Origin: Sclerodactyla briareus
Lineage: Eukaryota; Echinodermata; Holothuroidea; Dendrochirotida; Sclerodactylidae
Direction of reading: 5' to 3'
NCBI GenBank assembly: GCA_026419785.1
Contig: JAODTK010005783.1
Location: 310,001-374,000, forward strand
Length of the DNA stretch: 64,000 nucleotides
The notes under the pieces are model-generated. The model was not told the origin of the DNA and searched no databases. It saw nothing but the letters and a program-made list of their open reading frames with translations. How positions within the stretch are numbered: position 1 is the first letter of the stretch; each line of letters starts with the position of its first letter. Shown here piece by piece: positions 49,182 to 58,350 of this stretch. The position numbers and the translations under genes were made by a program.

Positions 49182-50290
49182 CAAGAGTGCCAATGGACAG
49201 TAGCTCACCTTGTACAATATTTCATGACACTTGACAGCTACTGGCTGTCAGGTCTTGGATGACCTGAAAATTATCACCACCTTTTTCAGGGCGAAATGTA
49301 GTCTCCACCCACCAGGTTTTGTGGAAATGCGGCCAACTTGAAAACTAATGCATAATTTGACTTTGGAATTATCACCAAAAAAAAGGGCAAATTATACTGC
49401 CTCTTCAATGACCTTTGACCTCAATTCCTGAATGTACTGTTATTCACTGATGACACAAGAAGTTTCTTGATCAGTGGATCCAAACAAAATTTGGGACAAA
49501 ATGAGTGATACAGCCTCTTTAATGACTTCTGACCTCAAACCTCTGAGCATCCTCTCAGTACCCAATGGTCGAAGGTAACACTGATGAACTTGTCATGATC
49601 ATCAAAGTGAAACTATGGCAGGAGAAGCATTTTGCTCCCGTTTCCAAAACTGCACTTTTCAGCTATATACTACCTCTTTAATGACCTTCAACTCCCAATT
49701 CCGGAACACCCCACATGTACCATTGGCCACTGATGCACACTGACCAATGTTATGATTACCGGATCCACACTTTAGAAGCAGTGTTCTGCAACTTTTCACA
49801 AGATGGGTGATACTGCTCTTTTAATGACTTTTCACCTCAGATTCCTGAACACCCTATATGTACCATCGGTCAGTGATAATACTGACCAACTAACATGGTC
49901 ATCCAATTCAATCTGTGGGAGGAGAAGAGTTTTGATGTTTGACCCCAAAAATCACCTTCCTGGCCAATATGACCCTTAACCTCAATTCCGGAACACCCCA
50001 CATGCAGCATTGGTCACCGAGAATACTGATCGAGTTTCACGAAATGCAATTTCAACTGTTTCAACTGCATTTTGCATTTATTCACGAAATGGCCAAATTG
50101 ACCCCTACAGGACCTATGACCTTGACATACTGAACATCCCAGATGGCCCTTCACTCAGTGATCATTGTGACCAAGTTTCACCATGATCCACCAAAAACTG
50201 TAGGAGGAGTAGCAATTTGAAATCATTGTGGACAGACAGATAAAACAAGGCGATCGCCAACTAGTTCAGATAGACATGATCAATTTCTGC
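49182..50290. mobile_element. Second pearl-like element, diverged repeats
   Basis: It begins aacaagagtgccaatggaca, gtagctcacc, as at 40.67 kb. Diverged ~150-180-bp repeats follow (…cctctttaatgacctttgac, ctcaattccggaacacccca, catgtaccattggtcactga…). It ends with gaccaagtttcaccatgatc, the same closing text as at 42.36 kb, plus a short gacagacaga microsatellite near 50232. It lies inside an AP3B intron. Confidence 0.6.
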
Positions 50291-50439
50291 TCAAACTGCT
50301 ATGTCGACTATAGTCACCTATAGCGCATTGCAGAGGTATATGCAATATGACTGAAGTCGTCTTATGGCATAAAGTGTAAACAATGTGAACAGTATTGCAC
50401 ATGATGCTTGGTATAAGCTATGATGAAGGCCACACTCAC

Positions 50440-50575
50440 CTGATCTCAAATGTGGCTGGCTGGGTGGTATCCCTAAAGTCAATACCCATTGTCACGGTTG
50501 CAGAGTTGCCAATAGCAAGGTTGGAAATATCCGGGAATGGGTGCAGGCTCATCTGTGAACCAAGCTTCTTCTCAC
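50440..50575 (-). CDS. AP3B1: AP-3 beta exon: second appendage exon
   Basis: The acceptor gatggtctttttcag precedes GTGAGAAGAAG and the donor is GATCAG|GTGAGTG. The carried G plus GT gives G, then EKKLGSQMSLHPFPDISNLA, then IGNSATVTMGIDFRDTTQPA, ending TFEI plus AG. The pattern GEKKLxxxMxxHxFPxIxxLxxGxSxTVxMGIDFxDxTQPAxF is diagnostic for AP-3 beta. The 136-nt exon leaves two bases over. Confidence 0.96.
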
Positions 50576-51189
50576 CTGAAAAAGACCATCTATGTTTTCC
50601 AATAGGGTACCAGGTAAACAAACTCTTATCAATGCACCGACATGCTGTGGTATAGTGATTTTAGGCAGATAACCTATAGTACTTTACTCTATTTAACTGT
50701 TCCAAACCAGCAGAATAAGGGGAAACTCGGTACCAACACCTACATTACGGTCTAATTCTGGCTCAAACAAAGTACTGCTCTTCTGGGGGTTGGGATGGAC
50801 CAGTTGATGGGAACATGGGTAACCGTCAACATTGATATCCCCTCAGAGTATACCCACTTAGTGGCTGGTGGGCACTGGTTCCACTCCAGAGAGAGTAAAT
50901 GTAATGAAAGACAGTGATTGGATGAATTTCACAATTTTGGATGTGATTTTCACTCTGGGTGAGATGTCTTGACTCTTATGGAGTTATGGAGGAAAACGTT
51001 TATTGAAATGCAGCATTCTTCCCATTTGACTAAGAGAAGTTTGTGGCTAGTCCTCTCATGCAATAGTAAAACGATCTCTGGGCATGTGCACAGGTTCGAG
51101 AAGTAACCAGAGAAGGAATCACAGCGCAGAGTTACGAGTATTTCTCTCCATCAACTGTTGTTGTTGACCGGCTGTTAACTGTACTCTGT

Positions 51190-51675
51190 GAGATATGGCA
51201 GGCAGAGAGGCGAGACTGACAGATACAGGTGCTGCCGTAGGGTGTAAATGCGCACGCTGAGAGGCGAGGCTGACAGATACAGGTGCTGCCGTAGGGTGTA
51301 ATTGCGCACGCTGAGAGGCGAGACTGACAGATACAGGTGCTGCCGTAGTGTGTAATTGCGCACGCTGAGAGGCGAGGCCGACAGATACAGGTTGCTGCCG
51401 TAGGGTGTAATTGCGCACGCTGAGAGGCGAGGCCGACAGATACAGGTGCTGCCGTAGGGTGTAATTGCGCACGCTGAGAGGCGGACTGACAGATACAGGT
51501 ATTGCCGTAGGAGGTAAATGCGCACGCTGAGAGGCGAGGCCGACAGATACAGGTGCTGCCGTAGGGTTTAATTGCGCACGCTGAGAGGCGAGGCCGACAG
51601 ATACAGATGCTGCCGTAGGGTGTAATTGCGCACGCTGAGAGGCGAGGCTGACAGATACAGTACTGCCGCAAATCA
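51190..51675. repeat. 54-bp intronic minisatellite, ~9 copies
   Basis: The unit core is gctgccgtagggtgtaattg, cgcacgctgagaggcgaggc, tgacagatacaggt. Unit starts at 51231, 51285, 51339, 51394, 51448, 51501, 51555, 51609 and 51662 give periods of 53-55. It lies in the AP3B intron between exons 52799-52979 and 50440-50575. Because 54 is a multiple of three, three minus-strand frames stay open for over 100 codons, but the 53- and 55-bp units break any one frame and there is no splice context. Confidence 0.95.
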
Positions 51676-52798
51676 TTGATAGCTGTCTTCATTTAGGCTG
51701 TTAACCCAGTTCTTAGGCAAACTGCAGGATGTAATTAACATCACCGTGGAAAGACTTTCACACAAATTGGGACATACCAGTACCATTTTCTTGCCACACA
51801 AACCACCATTATTTCATGAATTAACAAAATGAAAACGGCTTTCATTTATAACTGCATATTTCTTAACTGAAGTGTCCTCAGTTGCAAAAATAAAAGATGT
51901 CTAAACTCGAGAAATGTAATGAAAGCATCTCATCCATAAATTGTTGGAAGCTAGGGGTGGGGGGATCAAAGTTAGTTGGGGTGGTCCGAAGAGGTAGAAA
52001 ACAATGGTTTCTGTGAACAAAAGATGCCATGTAGGAAAGCCATCATGAAAGTTAGTGGCGTGATCACAACCCTCCCCCCCCCTCCTCCCACCCAATGATT
52101 GCACCCTTGAATGAGGGAGAGAACCTCTTGTACAACAATGTCATGGATAAGCTGTACAACATCATTCAGGATGCTATTTCATACTCTCGTTCAGGAATCG
52201 ACTTCTATCAAATCTGGTAGGGATGAAACTAGACACAGAAGGATATTATTATCATTATATTCCTTTGATTTATAATTGTTTTATTATAGATATGATTATA
52301 TTTTGAATAGTGGGGCTTGAAGCGTGCCACTTCCAGGACTACTGTGGATACGATGTTGAAGTGACCAGAAAGATATTTGGGGAAAAGTGAGAAGACTATC
52401 CTTCCTGCTAGAGTCAGCACTGGCTCTGAAATTGTTGGGGTCCAATCATGTGATTCCACACATGAATCGACATAATACTGCCATAGGTTCGTACCATAAT
52501 GCCATACAGCTGTACCAATGAGGGAGTTGTACAGTACGTTCATAATTGTCAGACCTTTACACACTTGAGAATTTTGGGTCCAAAATGCTAGTGTTTATGA
52601 CACCAAAACCACTTCTATCGCTAACCATTGTGTAAATCATGTCATGAAGAGGGATGGTATTGAAAAAGTTTGGGCTTTTTGCATGACATAAACATCATAT
52701 TCTGAGACTGAGGAATGCATTTCAGGACGTGAGAGACAGCTCTGTAGCCATTCAAGAAGCTTGAAGGAGAAATGAATAACCTCCATCAATGAACTTAC
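51676..52798. other. AP3B intron, nothing recognised
   Basis: A short C tract (52074-52085) is the only feature. The 111-codon minus frame at 52229-52564 has no match or splice context. Confidence 0.55.
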
Positions 52799-52979
52799 CG
52801 ACTTGTATGGAGGATATCACGTTAGTGCTCTGGTTAGTGAAGGTAATCTCGACAGAGACCATAGTAGGGGAGTAAGCACAGGCTGACCTGGGGAACCGGT
52901 AAGTGGCAGACAGGCCCTGGGTGTTCATTCGGTTCAGTAACTCATAGGTAACATCAGAAGAAAACGCAGAGGATGAAAC
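52799..52979 (-). CDS. AP3B1: AP-3 beta exon: first appendage exon
   Basis: The acceptor gccatgattcacag precedes GTTTCATCC and the donor is CAAGTCG|GTAAGTTC. The 181-nt exon starts in phase 0 and reads VSSSAFSSDVTYELLNRMN, then TQGLSATYRFPRSACAYSPT, then MVSVEITFTNQSTNV, ending SIQV plus one base. The pattern ELLxRMxxxGLxxxYRFxRxxxxYSPxMVSVxxxFTN is that of the AP-3 beta C-terminal domain. Both splice sites are strong. Confidence 0.95.
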
Positions 52980-55634
52980 CTGTGAATCATGGCAATCACA
53001 GCGTAACCAGAAATGCTTCAAGGAAAATGGTCATGTAATATATATTTGATGGACTAGCATGTTTGAGTGAAAGATGGTCATATCAGGACCCAACACCTAA
53101 AATTTGGAGTTGCAAGAATTGTGCCTTGTTCACTTATTTAATTTGGCCTAAACTATTCTCATCCTGATGTTGACATCACATGAGAAAGGGCGCCCATTTA
53201 TATACTACACAGGGAATGGAAATATTTTGTACATTGATCGTGGAAAACATGAAAGTTGTGGGCTATGTGGTTTCCTTTGTCTAAACTCAGTCCGTAGAAG
53301 CTCGATGTGTAGATCAACAGTTGTGATTTTGAAACTCACAGACCGCTCAGTTTATCCAGAATGCTTTTGGGCAAGGCACCCCACCCCAGGAGATCAGTGG
53401 GGACCTATAAGAAATACGAGTACAAACTGTACCTACAATAGCAACCATCCATCCTCTGGGATTGTCAGAGAACATACCATCCTCAATATCTTTCGAATTT
53501 CAGCTCTGCCTACTCATTAAGTTAATGAGGACCAATAATACAACACTAATGTACTTGTGAGCACTCCTCGTTGATTAGCATTTTATTCAATTCTTCCTGC
53601 CTTATGAATATCAATTGGATTGACAACACGTTAAAAACATAGATACCTTCTCGTTACTATAGAGCATTAGCTACCCCATCATTGGAGCTAATTTCCAATT
53701 TCCCATTTTTTTTAAAAATCCCCCAAGCCCTGTGCTCCTCTTATGAATATTATCGAGGACCAACTTACAATAGCACAAAATTTGTTGGCAGTCCCGACCG
53801 AGGTCAACGAAACAAGCATACTCATGTGGAAGTTACCCAATAATGTTGAACTGACAGGCCATATAATGACAGATTACAGGTGAACAGGTGTCCACGCACA
53901 CACACATACATTCTACTGGATAGAACACCTTTCCAGTGATCCAGCATCAATGGTTTTGTTCAGCAGTCACGTACACTTCAAAAAGTAGCTTGAATTGCAA
54001 TAACAGGAACAATGATCTTCTGGTTCACTGAGCAGCATACATATTTGAGCTGAGGGGGGAACTATGACCGTTTGCACTATACTATGTACACATTCACATT
54101 CACATTCACATCCTTTGTTCATGACTCATACTCCTACTGGATGGATTTCCCTACCAAAGAATGTCAAACTTGGTTTAACTCACAGATGGCTTATCACTCA
54201 AGGAAAGTCCTTCAAGATCAGTGGCTATGGTTGGAGTCAGCAAGCTACCACCACCACTGCCGGCTGTGCCCCCTGCTGGCTCAGAGGGGAGAACTGCAGG
54301 AGCAAAAGATGACACATTACTGAGCTAACAATATGGGATCGACCATTCTTTAACCAGCAGGGTGATGAAAAGCCACAGTAAAGTATATCTAAGGCAGAAG
54401 CCACAGTAAAGTATATCTAAGGCATAAAGTTGTTGTGTGTGAAGAGAGGGGGTGCGGGGGGGGGGAGGATAGGTATGAGATCCATACTGGAAAGGAGATA
54501 TGAACATGGAGACATCAGCATTACCTATACAGATTCAGGTGCTGTCTACACTTGTCCCTCTGCTTGCTGCAACAACCCAACAGAATCTTTCTGAGAGTTT
54601 GAATAGCTTAGCATGATGGTTGGCTCATATGTCTATTCAATTGTTCATCTCATGGGATGACTGCCAGGGTGCCTGATATTTCAGGATTATTCTTTGAGAT
54701 TTCACTAATGGTTCTACTCCTTAATTTGTTATGAGTGCACTAAATTGTTTCTTCCACAACCATGCTAATGTAAAGAGCACCGTGCACAACAGCATGGTGG
54801 TGCAGAGGGGAGAACGAGAAGAACAAATGATAGCACAGTCCCCCGCTACCTGCAGCATTGGCATCATCTGTTTGTTCATAGGGTTAGGGTTAAAAGGCAC
54901 ACAATGGCTAAGAATTTAACAGCTTATTGAGCAGCTTGGTCGGTCAGGAGAACCACAGTAGGTAAGTAGGTACAGGTTAACAACACATCAGTCTATCTTA
55001 GAGCTTGGATAACTCAGCATGATATGTGCAGTCAGGGCTTCTCATAAATTACGGGGCACTGAATTGCTTCTCCTACAACAACACTTTTGTAGTGAGCACC
55101 ATGCGGCATGCTACATTCTTCCAATCTTTGGTATGACCAGATGTAAAGTTTCACCTCACAAGGAATGTCACTGAATACACCTTCCTGATGAGAGTCATTA
55201 ACCACTTAGCACTTCTCAAGATAGAATGGATATGCTGAACTGAGAGTGAAAGCAGCAATCAATATGCCACTGATGAATTGAAAGATGAAAATTGGTTATG
55301 AGTTCTTGCTTGTATAGGACATTCAATGTCAACACAAAGTCACATTTCCCTGATACAATCCTAGTTAGCACTTCCTGTGATGTATGTATGGAGCACTCTT
55401 GTGGACAATCTTTTTCTCCTACTTGCATGGTTCCACTCTTTATTTTTCTGTAGTATTTACTGAAAAGTCATCGATGGATTCGCCAGTTGTGGGTCAGCGG
55501 ACTGTTTACTCTCGGCCATTGCCCCTGCAAAACAGTGCGCACAATTAGCAGGAAGTTCCGACCTGGTCTAACTAGAGCCTGTCGCTGAGAGGTGCATGAT
55601 CCCAGAATTGAAAACATGAGGCTTGTCCTCTTAC
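52980..55634. other. AP3B introns around exon 54184-54293
   Basis: Apart from the exon there is a two-copy 32-bp repeat (agccacagtaaagtatatct at 54371 and 54403) and a G tract (54455-54466). Confidence 0.55.
54184..54293 (-). CDS. AP3B1: AP-3 beta exon: hinge-to-appendage linker
   Basis: The acceptor cttttgctcctgcag precedes TTCTCCCC and the donor is CCATCT|GTGAGTT. After two leading bases the frame reads LPSEPAGGTAGSGGGSLLTP, then TIATDLEGLSLSDKPS, and leaves in phase 0. The DLEGLSLS motif is characteristic of AP-3 beta between the clathrin box and the appendage. The requirement for one carried base is the main evidence for a missing base in the preceding exon. Confidence 0.88.
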
Positions 55635-55715
55635 CATCATCAAGTCTAAGAGCTGCACTTCTGTCTTCTTTGGAGTTGTCTTCTCGCTAGCTTGTTTGCT
55701 CTTCGGGGGTGGTTT
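55635..55715 (-). CDS. AP3B1: AP-3 beta exon: clathrin-box hinge exon
   Basis: The acceptor ctgttctgtcttcacag precedes AAACCACCC. The exon reads KPPPKSKQASEKTTPKKTEV, then QLLDL, ending ATGATG before GTAAGAGG. LLDL in this position corresponds to the clathrin-box motif known in AP-3 beta hinges. As given, the last codons read LLDLMM and the exon leaves in phase 0. If one base is missing after GACTT, it reads LLDLDD plus one carried G, which exactly supplies the base that the next exon (starting TT) requires. The 81-nt length is therefore probably 82. Confidence 0.88.
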
Positions 55716-55867
55716 CTGTGAAGACAGAACAGATTGGATGAGATGTTGCCTGAATGAAACATTAACTTGTGAGAGCTATACAGCAGGCGTCTGAGCAGGA
55801 GCAGATGTGAATCTAGGATAGAGAGGCATGGAGCAGTACTATTCAATAGGTGTGCAATACAGAATAC

Positions 55868-56439
55868 CTCCTCAGAGTCCTCAGTGAAGGAGTCATCAGG
55901 TGATGAGTCCTCTTCCTCACAACATCTCCACTCCCATAATACCTCTCAAAGTCTTCAGTAGAGGAGTCATCAGGTGATGAGTCCTCTTCCTCACAACATC
56001 TCCACTCCCACAATACCTCCTCAAAGTCTTCAGTAGAGGAGTCATCAGGTGATGAGTCCTCTTCCTCACAACATCTCCACTCCCACAATACCTCCTCAAA
56101 ATCCTCAGTAGAGGAGTCATCAGGTGATGAGTCCTCTTCCTCGCAACATCTCCACTCCCACAATACCTCCTCAAAGTCCTCAGTAGAGGAGTCATCAGGT
56201 GATGAGTCCTCTTCCTCACAACATCTCCACTCCCACAATACCTCCTCAAAATCCTCAGTAGAGGAGTCATCAGGTGATGAGTCCTCTTCCTCGCAACATC
56301 TCCACTCCCACAATACCTCCTCAAAGTCCTCAGTAGAGGAGTCATCAGGTGATGAGTCCTCTTCCTCACAACATCTCCACTCCCACAATACCTCCTCAGA
56401 GTCCTCAGTGAAGGAGTCATCAGGTGATGAGTCCTCTTC
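55868..56439 (-). CDS. AP3B1: Candidate AP-3 beta hinge exon made of 75-bp repeats
   Basis: Eight head-to-tail 75-bp units each read EEEDSSPDDSSTEDFEEVLWEWRCC-like on the minus strand. The unit is open in the AP3B direction and can stay in phase 0-0 between exons 56751-56952 and 55635-55715. From the first AG|GAAGAG (56439) to the last GAGGAG|GTATTC (55868) is 572 nt, or 573 (191 codons) if the one-base deletion in the 74-bp unit near 55945 is restored. Against expression as one exon: no polypyrimidine tract precedes the outer AG, and WEWRCC is out of character for this hinge. It may instead be a non-coding expansion of exon-derived sequence. Whether it is spliced in cannot be decided here. 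Confidence 0.45.
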
Positions 56440-56463
56440 CTCGCAACTTCTCCACTCTCACAA
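55868..56463 (-). repeat. 75-bp tandem array, 8 units, hinge-derived
   Basis: Unit phase markers (agtcatcaggtgatgagtcc on the plus strand) fall about 75 bp apart at 55891, 55965, 56040, 56115, 56190, 56265, 56340 and 56415. The two outermost units share the variant tcagagtcctcagtgaagg, while inner units have tcagtagagg. Units at 56115/56190 and 56265/56340 form an exact-looking 150-bp dimer (aaaatcc...tcgcaac, then aaagtcc...tcacaac), a higher-order repeat. A degenerate ninth unit end may lie at 56690-56722, separated by a SINE. Confidence 0.95.
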
Positions 56464-56469
56464 ACCTCT

Positions 56470-56700
56470 CAGAGTCCCAGGTGCGACCCCCTCTACTTCA
56501 CGACAATGAACTTGAGTGGGGCCTAGCGGTCAAACCTCGAGCTCATAATCCAGATGTTGTGGGTTCGAGTCCAGTATACCCTTGATCATGGTATTAATCT
56601 CAAACAGGTGTATAAATTGGAACTTGTGAGGATCCGGGAAGGTACCCACCGGCGGCTGTTGTAGCACGCACATACTCTCCTGATAGCTGATGAGTCCCCC
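56470..56700 (+). mobile_element. tRNA-derived SINE inserted in the 75-bp array
   Basis: The A-box-like gggcctagcggtcaa (56518-56532) and a perfect B box ggttcgagtcc (56562-56572) flank a CAT anticodon-like loop (56544-56546), resembling elongator tRNA-Met. An unrelated body follows (aaacaggtgtataaattgga, ggtacccaccggcggctgtt). The flanks ccactctcacaaacctct (56452) and ccactctcacaatacctcct (56701) are either a target-site duplication or two neighbouring array units. Confidence 0.75.
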
Positions 56701-56750
56701 CCACTCTCACAATACCTCCTCATCCCTTATATACGATACTTTTGTTTCAC

Positions 56751-56952
56751 CTTTTCCTCCTCAGATGATTCTGAAGAAGTATCCTCAGAGCTGCTCTCAG
56801 ATTCCTCAGTGGACGAGTCCTCAGGTGATGAGTCCTCACTACTGGACTTAGCTTGTCCTCGTTTCCCCCTCATCCCTACCTTGTCTGAATCTTCCTCCTG
56901 CCGCTCTCACTGCCACTTTCAGATTCCGTCTCAGATTCACTGCTACTGCCTT
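56751..56952 (-). CDS. AP3B1: AP-3 beta exon: serine/acidic hinge (frameshifted)
   Basis: The acceptor is ctccaaattcaatcag and the donor is AAG|GTGAAAC. The carried G plus AA gives E, then GSSSESETESESGSESG. The frame then breaks near 56898. One frame over, the text continues as a typical hinge: EEDSDKVGMRGKRGQAK, then SSSEDSSPEDSSTEESESSS, ending EEEK. A single missing base after GGCAG near 56898-56900 restores a 203-nt exon that leaves in phase 0, matching the downstream exon. I treat the break as a probable sequence error. The SEDSSPEDSSTEESE motif is the likely parent of the 75-bp array just downstream. Confidence 0.82.
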
Positions 56953-57619
56953 CTGATTGAATTTGGAGAAAGAAAAAGAACTAATTTCTCACCCATTTTT
57001 TTTTTTTTTTAAAACTAATTACAACCAATGGTAGTGAGGATATGGTCTGTGTTGAACCATTCTGAGGTATCTATCTGACCAAGGGAGGAGTGACAGCCCT
57101 TGACATGCATAAATAATGTTAACTACACTGATATTTATTGTTGATGGCAGAGTACTACATTTCTTCCTTGCTGTAGGGACAGGTATTTACCGTTCACAAT
57201 GTCTGGGAACCCCCACCCTCCCCTGAAAAATTGTATAGCCCAGAGTCATGAAGTCCCTTTTCAAAATTCCAATATTTCATTCCTAAATTCCTTATTTTTA
57301 CAATGATACCCACAATTACACCAAAATGAATGAGCATCACACACTCAGCATGGAAACTCAAGTTTAAACTTAATCTGACTAGGCATATGTGATTACCATA
57401 ATTACATCAAAATAAATCATGTTCATAAGTCCCATCATAGGGAGCATACCTAGTAGGTTTGAAACTTTATGGACCTAGCCTATTTCCCAGCTTCAGGTAC
57501 ATTAAAATGCTTGAGTTGCCACGAACGGAAAAATACCCAAATTCATTCAATGACACCAGAATAGCATTTATATATTCTTTATGGGAGCATCCTACATGCA
57601 TGTTATTTTTTACCCAAAG

Positions 57620-57800
57620 TGACACTGATCACCAGAACCTCCATCTGACCAACCATTCTGGACTCATCATGTTACAAGGTTTTCAGACTGACCTCTGGTG
57701 ACCTCTGACTGACCTCAAAACAATAGGGTTCATGTAGGAACACACAATATCAAGTTTGATTAGCTTTCATCCATTTATGTGGGGTTGACTTATTGTGTTT
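57620..57800. repeat. Single diverged copy of the ~300-bp repeat
   Basis: It contains ctgaccaaccattctggact, acaaggttttcagactgacc, tcaaaacaatagggttcatg and gctttcatccatttatgtgg. Confidence 0.8.
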
Positions 57801-57855
57801 ACAAGCTAAATTATTTATCCTTGTGCGGGCTATGATACCATCCAGTGCAACAATG

Positions 57856-58240
57856 TCTAATTAATGCGCCCCTCCACAGGGCTGATCATAGGGAGTTGGA
57901 CTCATCTTCATAATTGATTCATCTCCTTCTAGGAGCTTTCTTATGACAGACATGGACATCCTTGTGTCTAATTGATGGGGCCCCGCCACTGGCTGATCAT
58001 AGGTGAGTTGGACCCATCCTCATAATTAATTCATTTCCTTCTAGGAGCTTTCTTATGACAGACATGGACATCCTTGTGTCTAATTGATGTGCCCCTCCAC
58101 TGGCTGAATCATAGGTGAGTGTGGGACCATCCTCATAATTAATTCATTTCCTTCTAGGAGCTTTCTTATGACAGACATGGACATCCTTGTGTCTAATTGG
58201 TGTGCCCCTCCACAGGGCTGATCATACCTGAGCTGGATTC
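57856..58240. repeat. ~112-bp tandem array ending across an AP3B splice donor
   Basis: The marker tctaattgatg/gtgtctaatt recurs at 57856, 57967, 58079 and 58192. Each unit contains ggagctttcttatgacagac, atggacatccttgtg and ggctgatcatagg. The last, partial copy (58192-58240) runs into exon 58228-58350 and includes its donor. In the three full copies the minus-strand donor AG|GT has become AC|CT, so they are not decoy donors. Confidence 0.92.
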
Positions 58241-58350
58241 TTCCTCATCATCATCATCCGCCTCATCCTCAGAGCTGGAGTAGAATGATTTAGCTTTCTT
58301 GGCCTTCTTCTTGGCAGCTGCCTTTTCCTTGGCCCAAGCAGAGACTCCTC
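58228..58350 (-). CDS. AP3B1: AP-3 beta exon: basic-to-acidic hinge start
   Basis: The 123-nt exon has a good acceptor (tattctccttcctgcag) and the donor CTCAG|GTATGATC. Reading after two leading bases gives GVSAWAKEKAAAKKKAKKAK, then SFYSSSEDEADDDDEEESSS, then one base carried forward. The lysine-rich block followed by FYS and an acidic serine tract is the family signature at the start of the AP-3 beta hinge. The last ~20 bases of the exon and the donor overlap the final copy of a ~112-bp tandem array that occupies the intron immediately downstream. Confidence 0.9.

Noticed and set aside
51119-51692. 185-186-codon minus-strand frames
   Set aside because: They are open only because the 54-bp minisatellite is a multiple of three without stops. 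Three frames are open at once and the 53- and 55-bp units break them.
55917-56420. 167-codon alternative frame through the 75-bp array
   Set aside because: This is the shadow of the acidic serine frame. Its text (RRYCGSGDVVRKRTHHLM) has no relation to the AP-3 hinge.
56518-56590. Functional tRNA-Met
   Set aside because: Acceptor pairing is poor and a SINE-type body follows, so it was annotated as a SINE.
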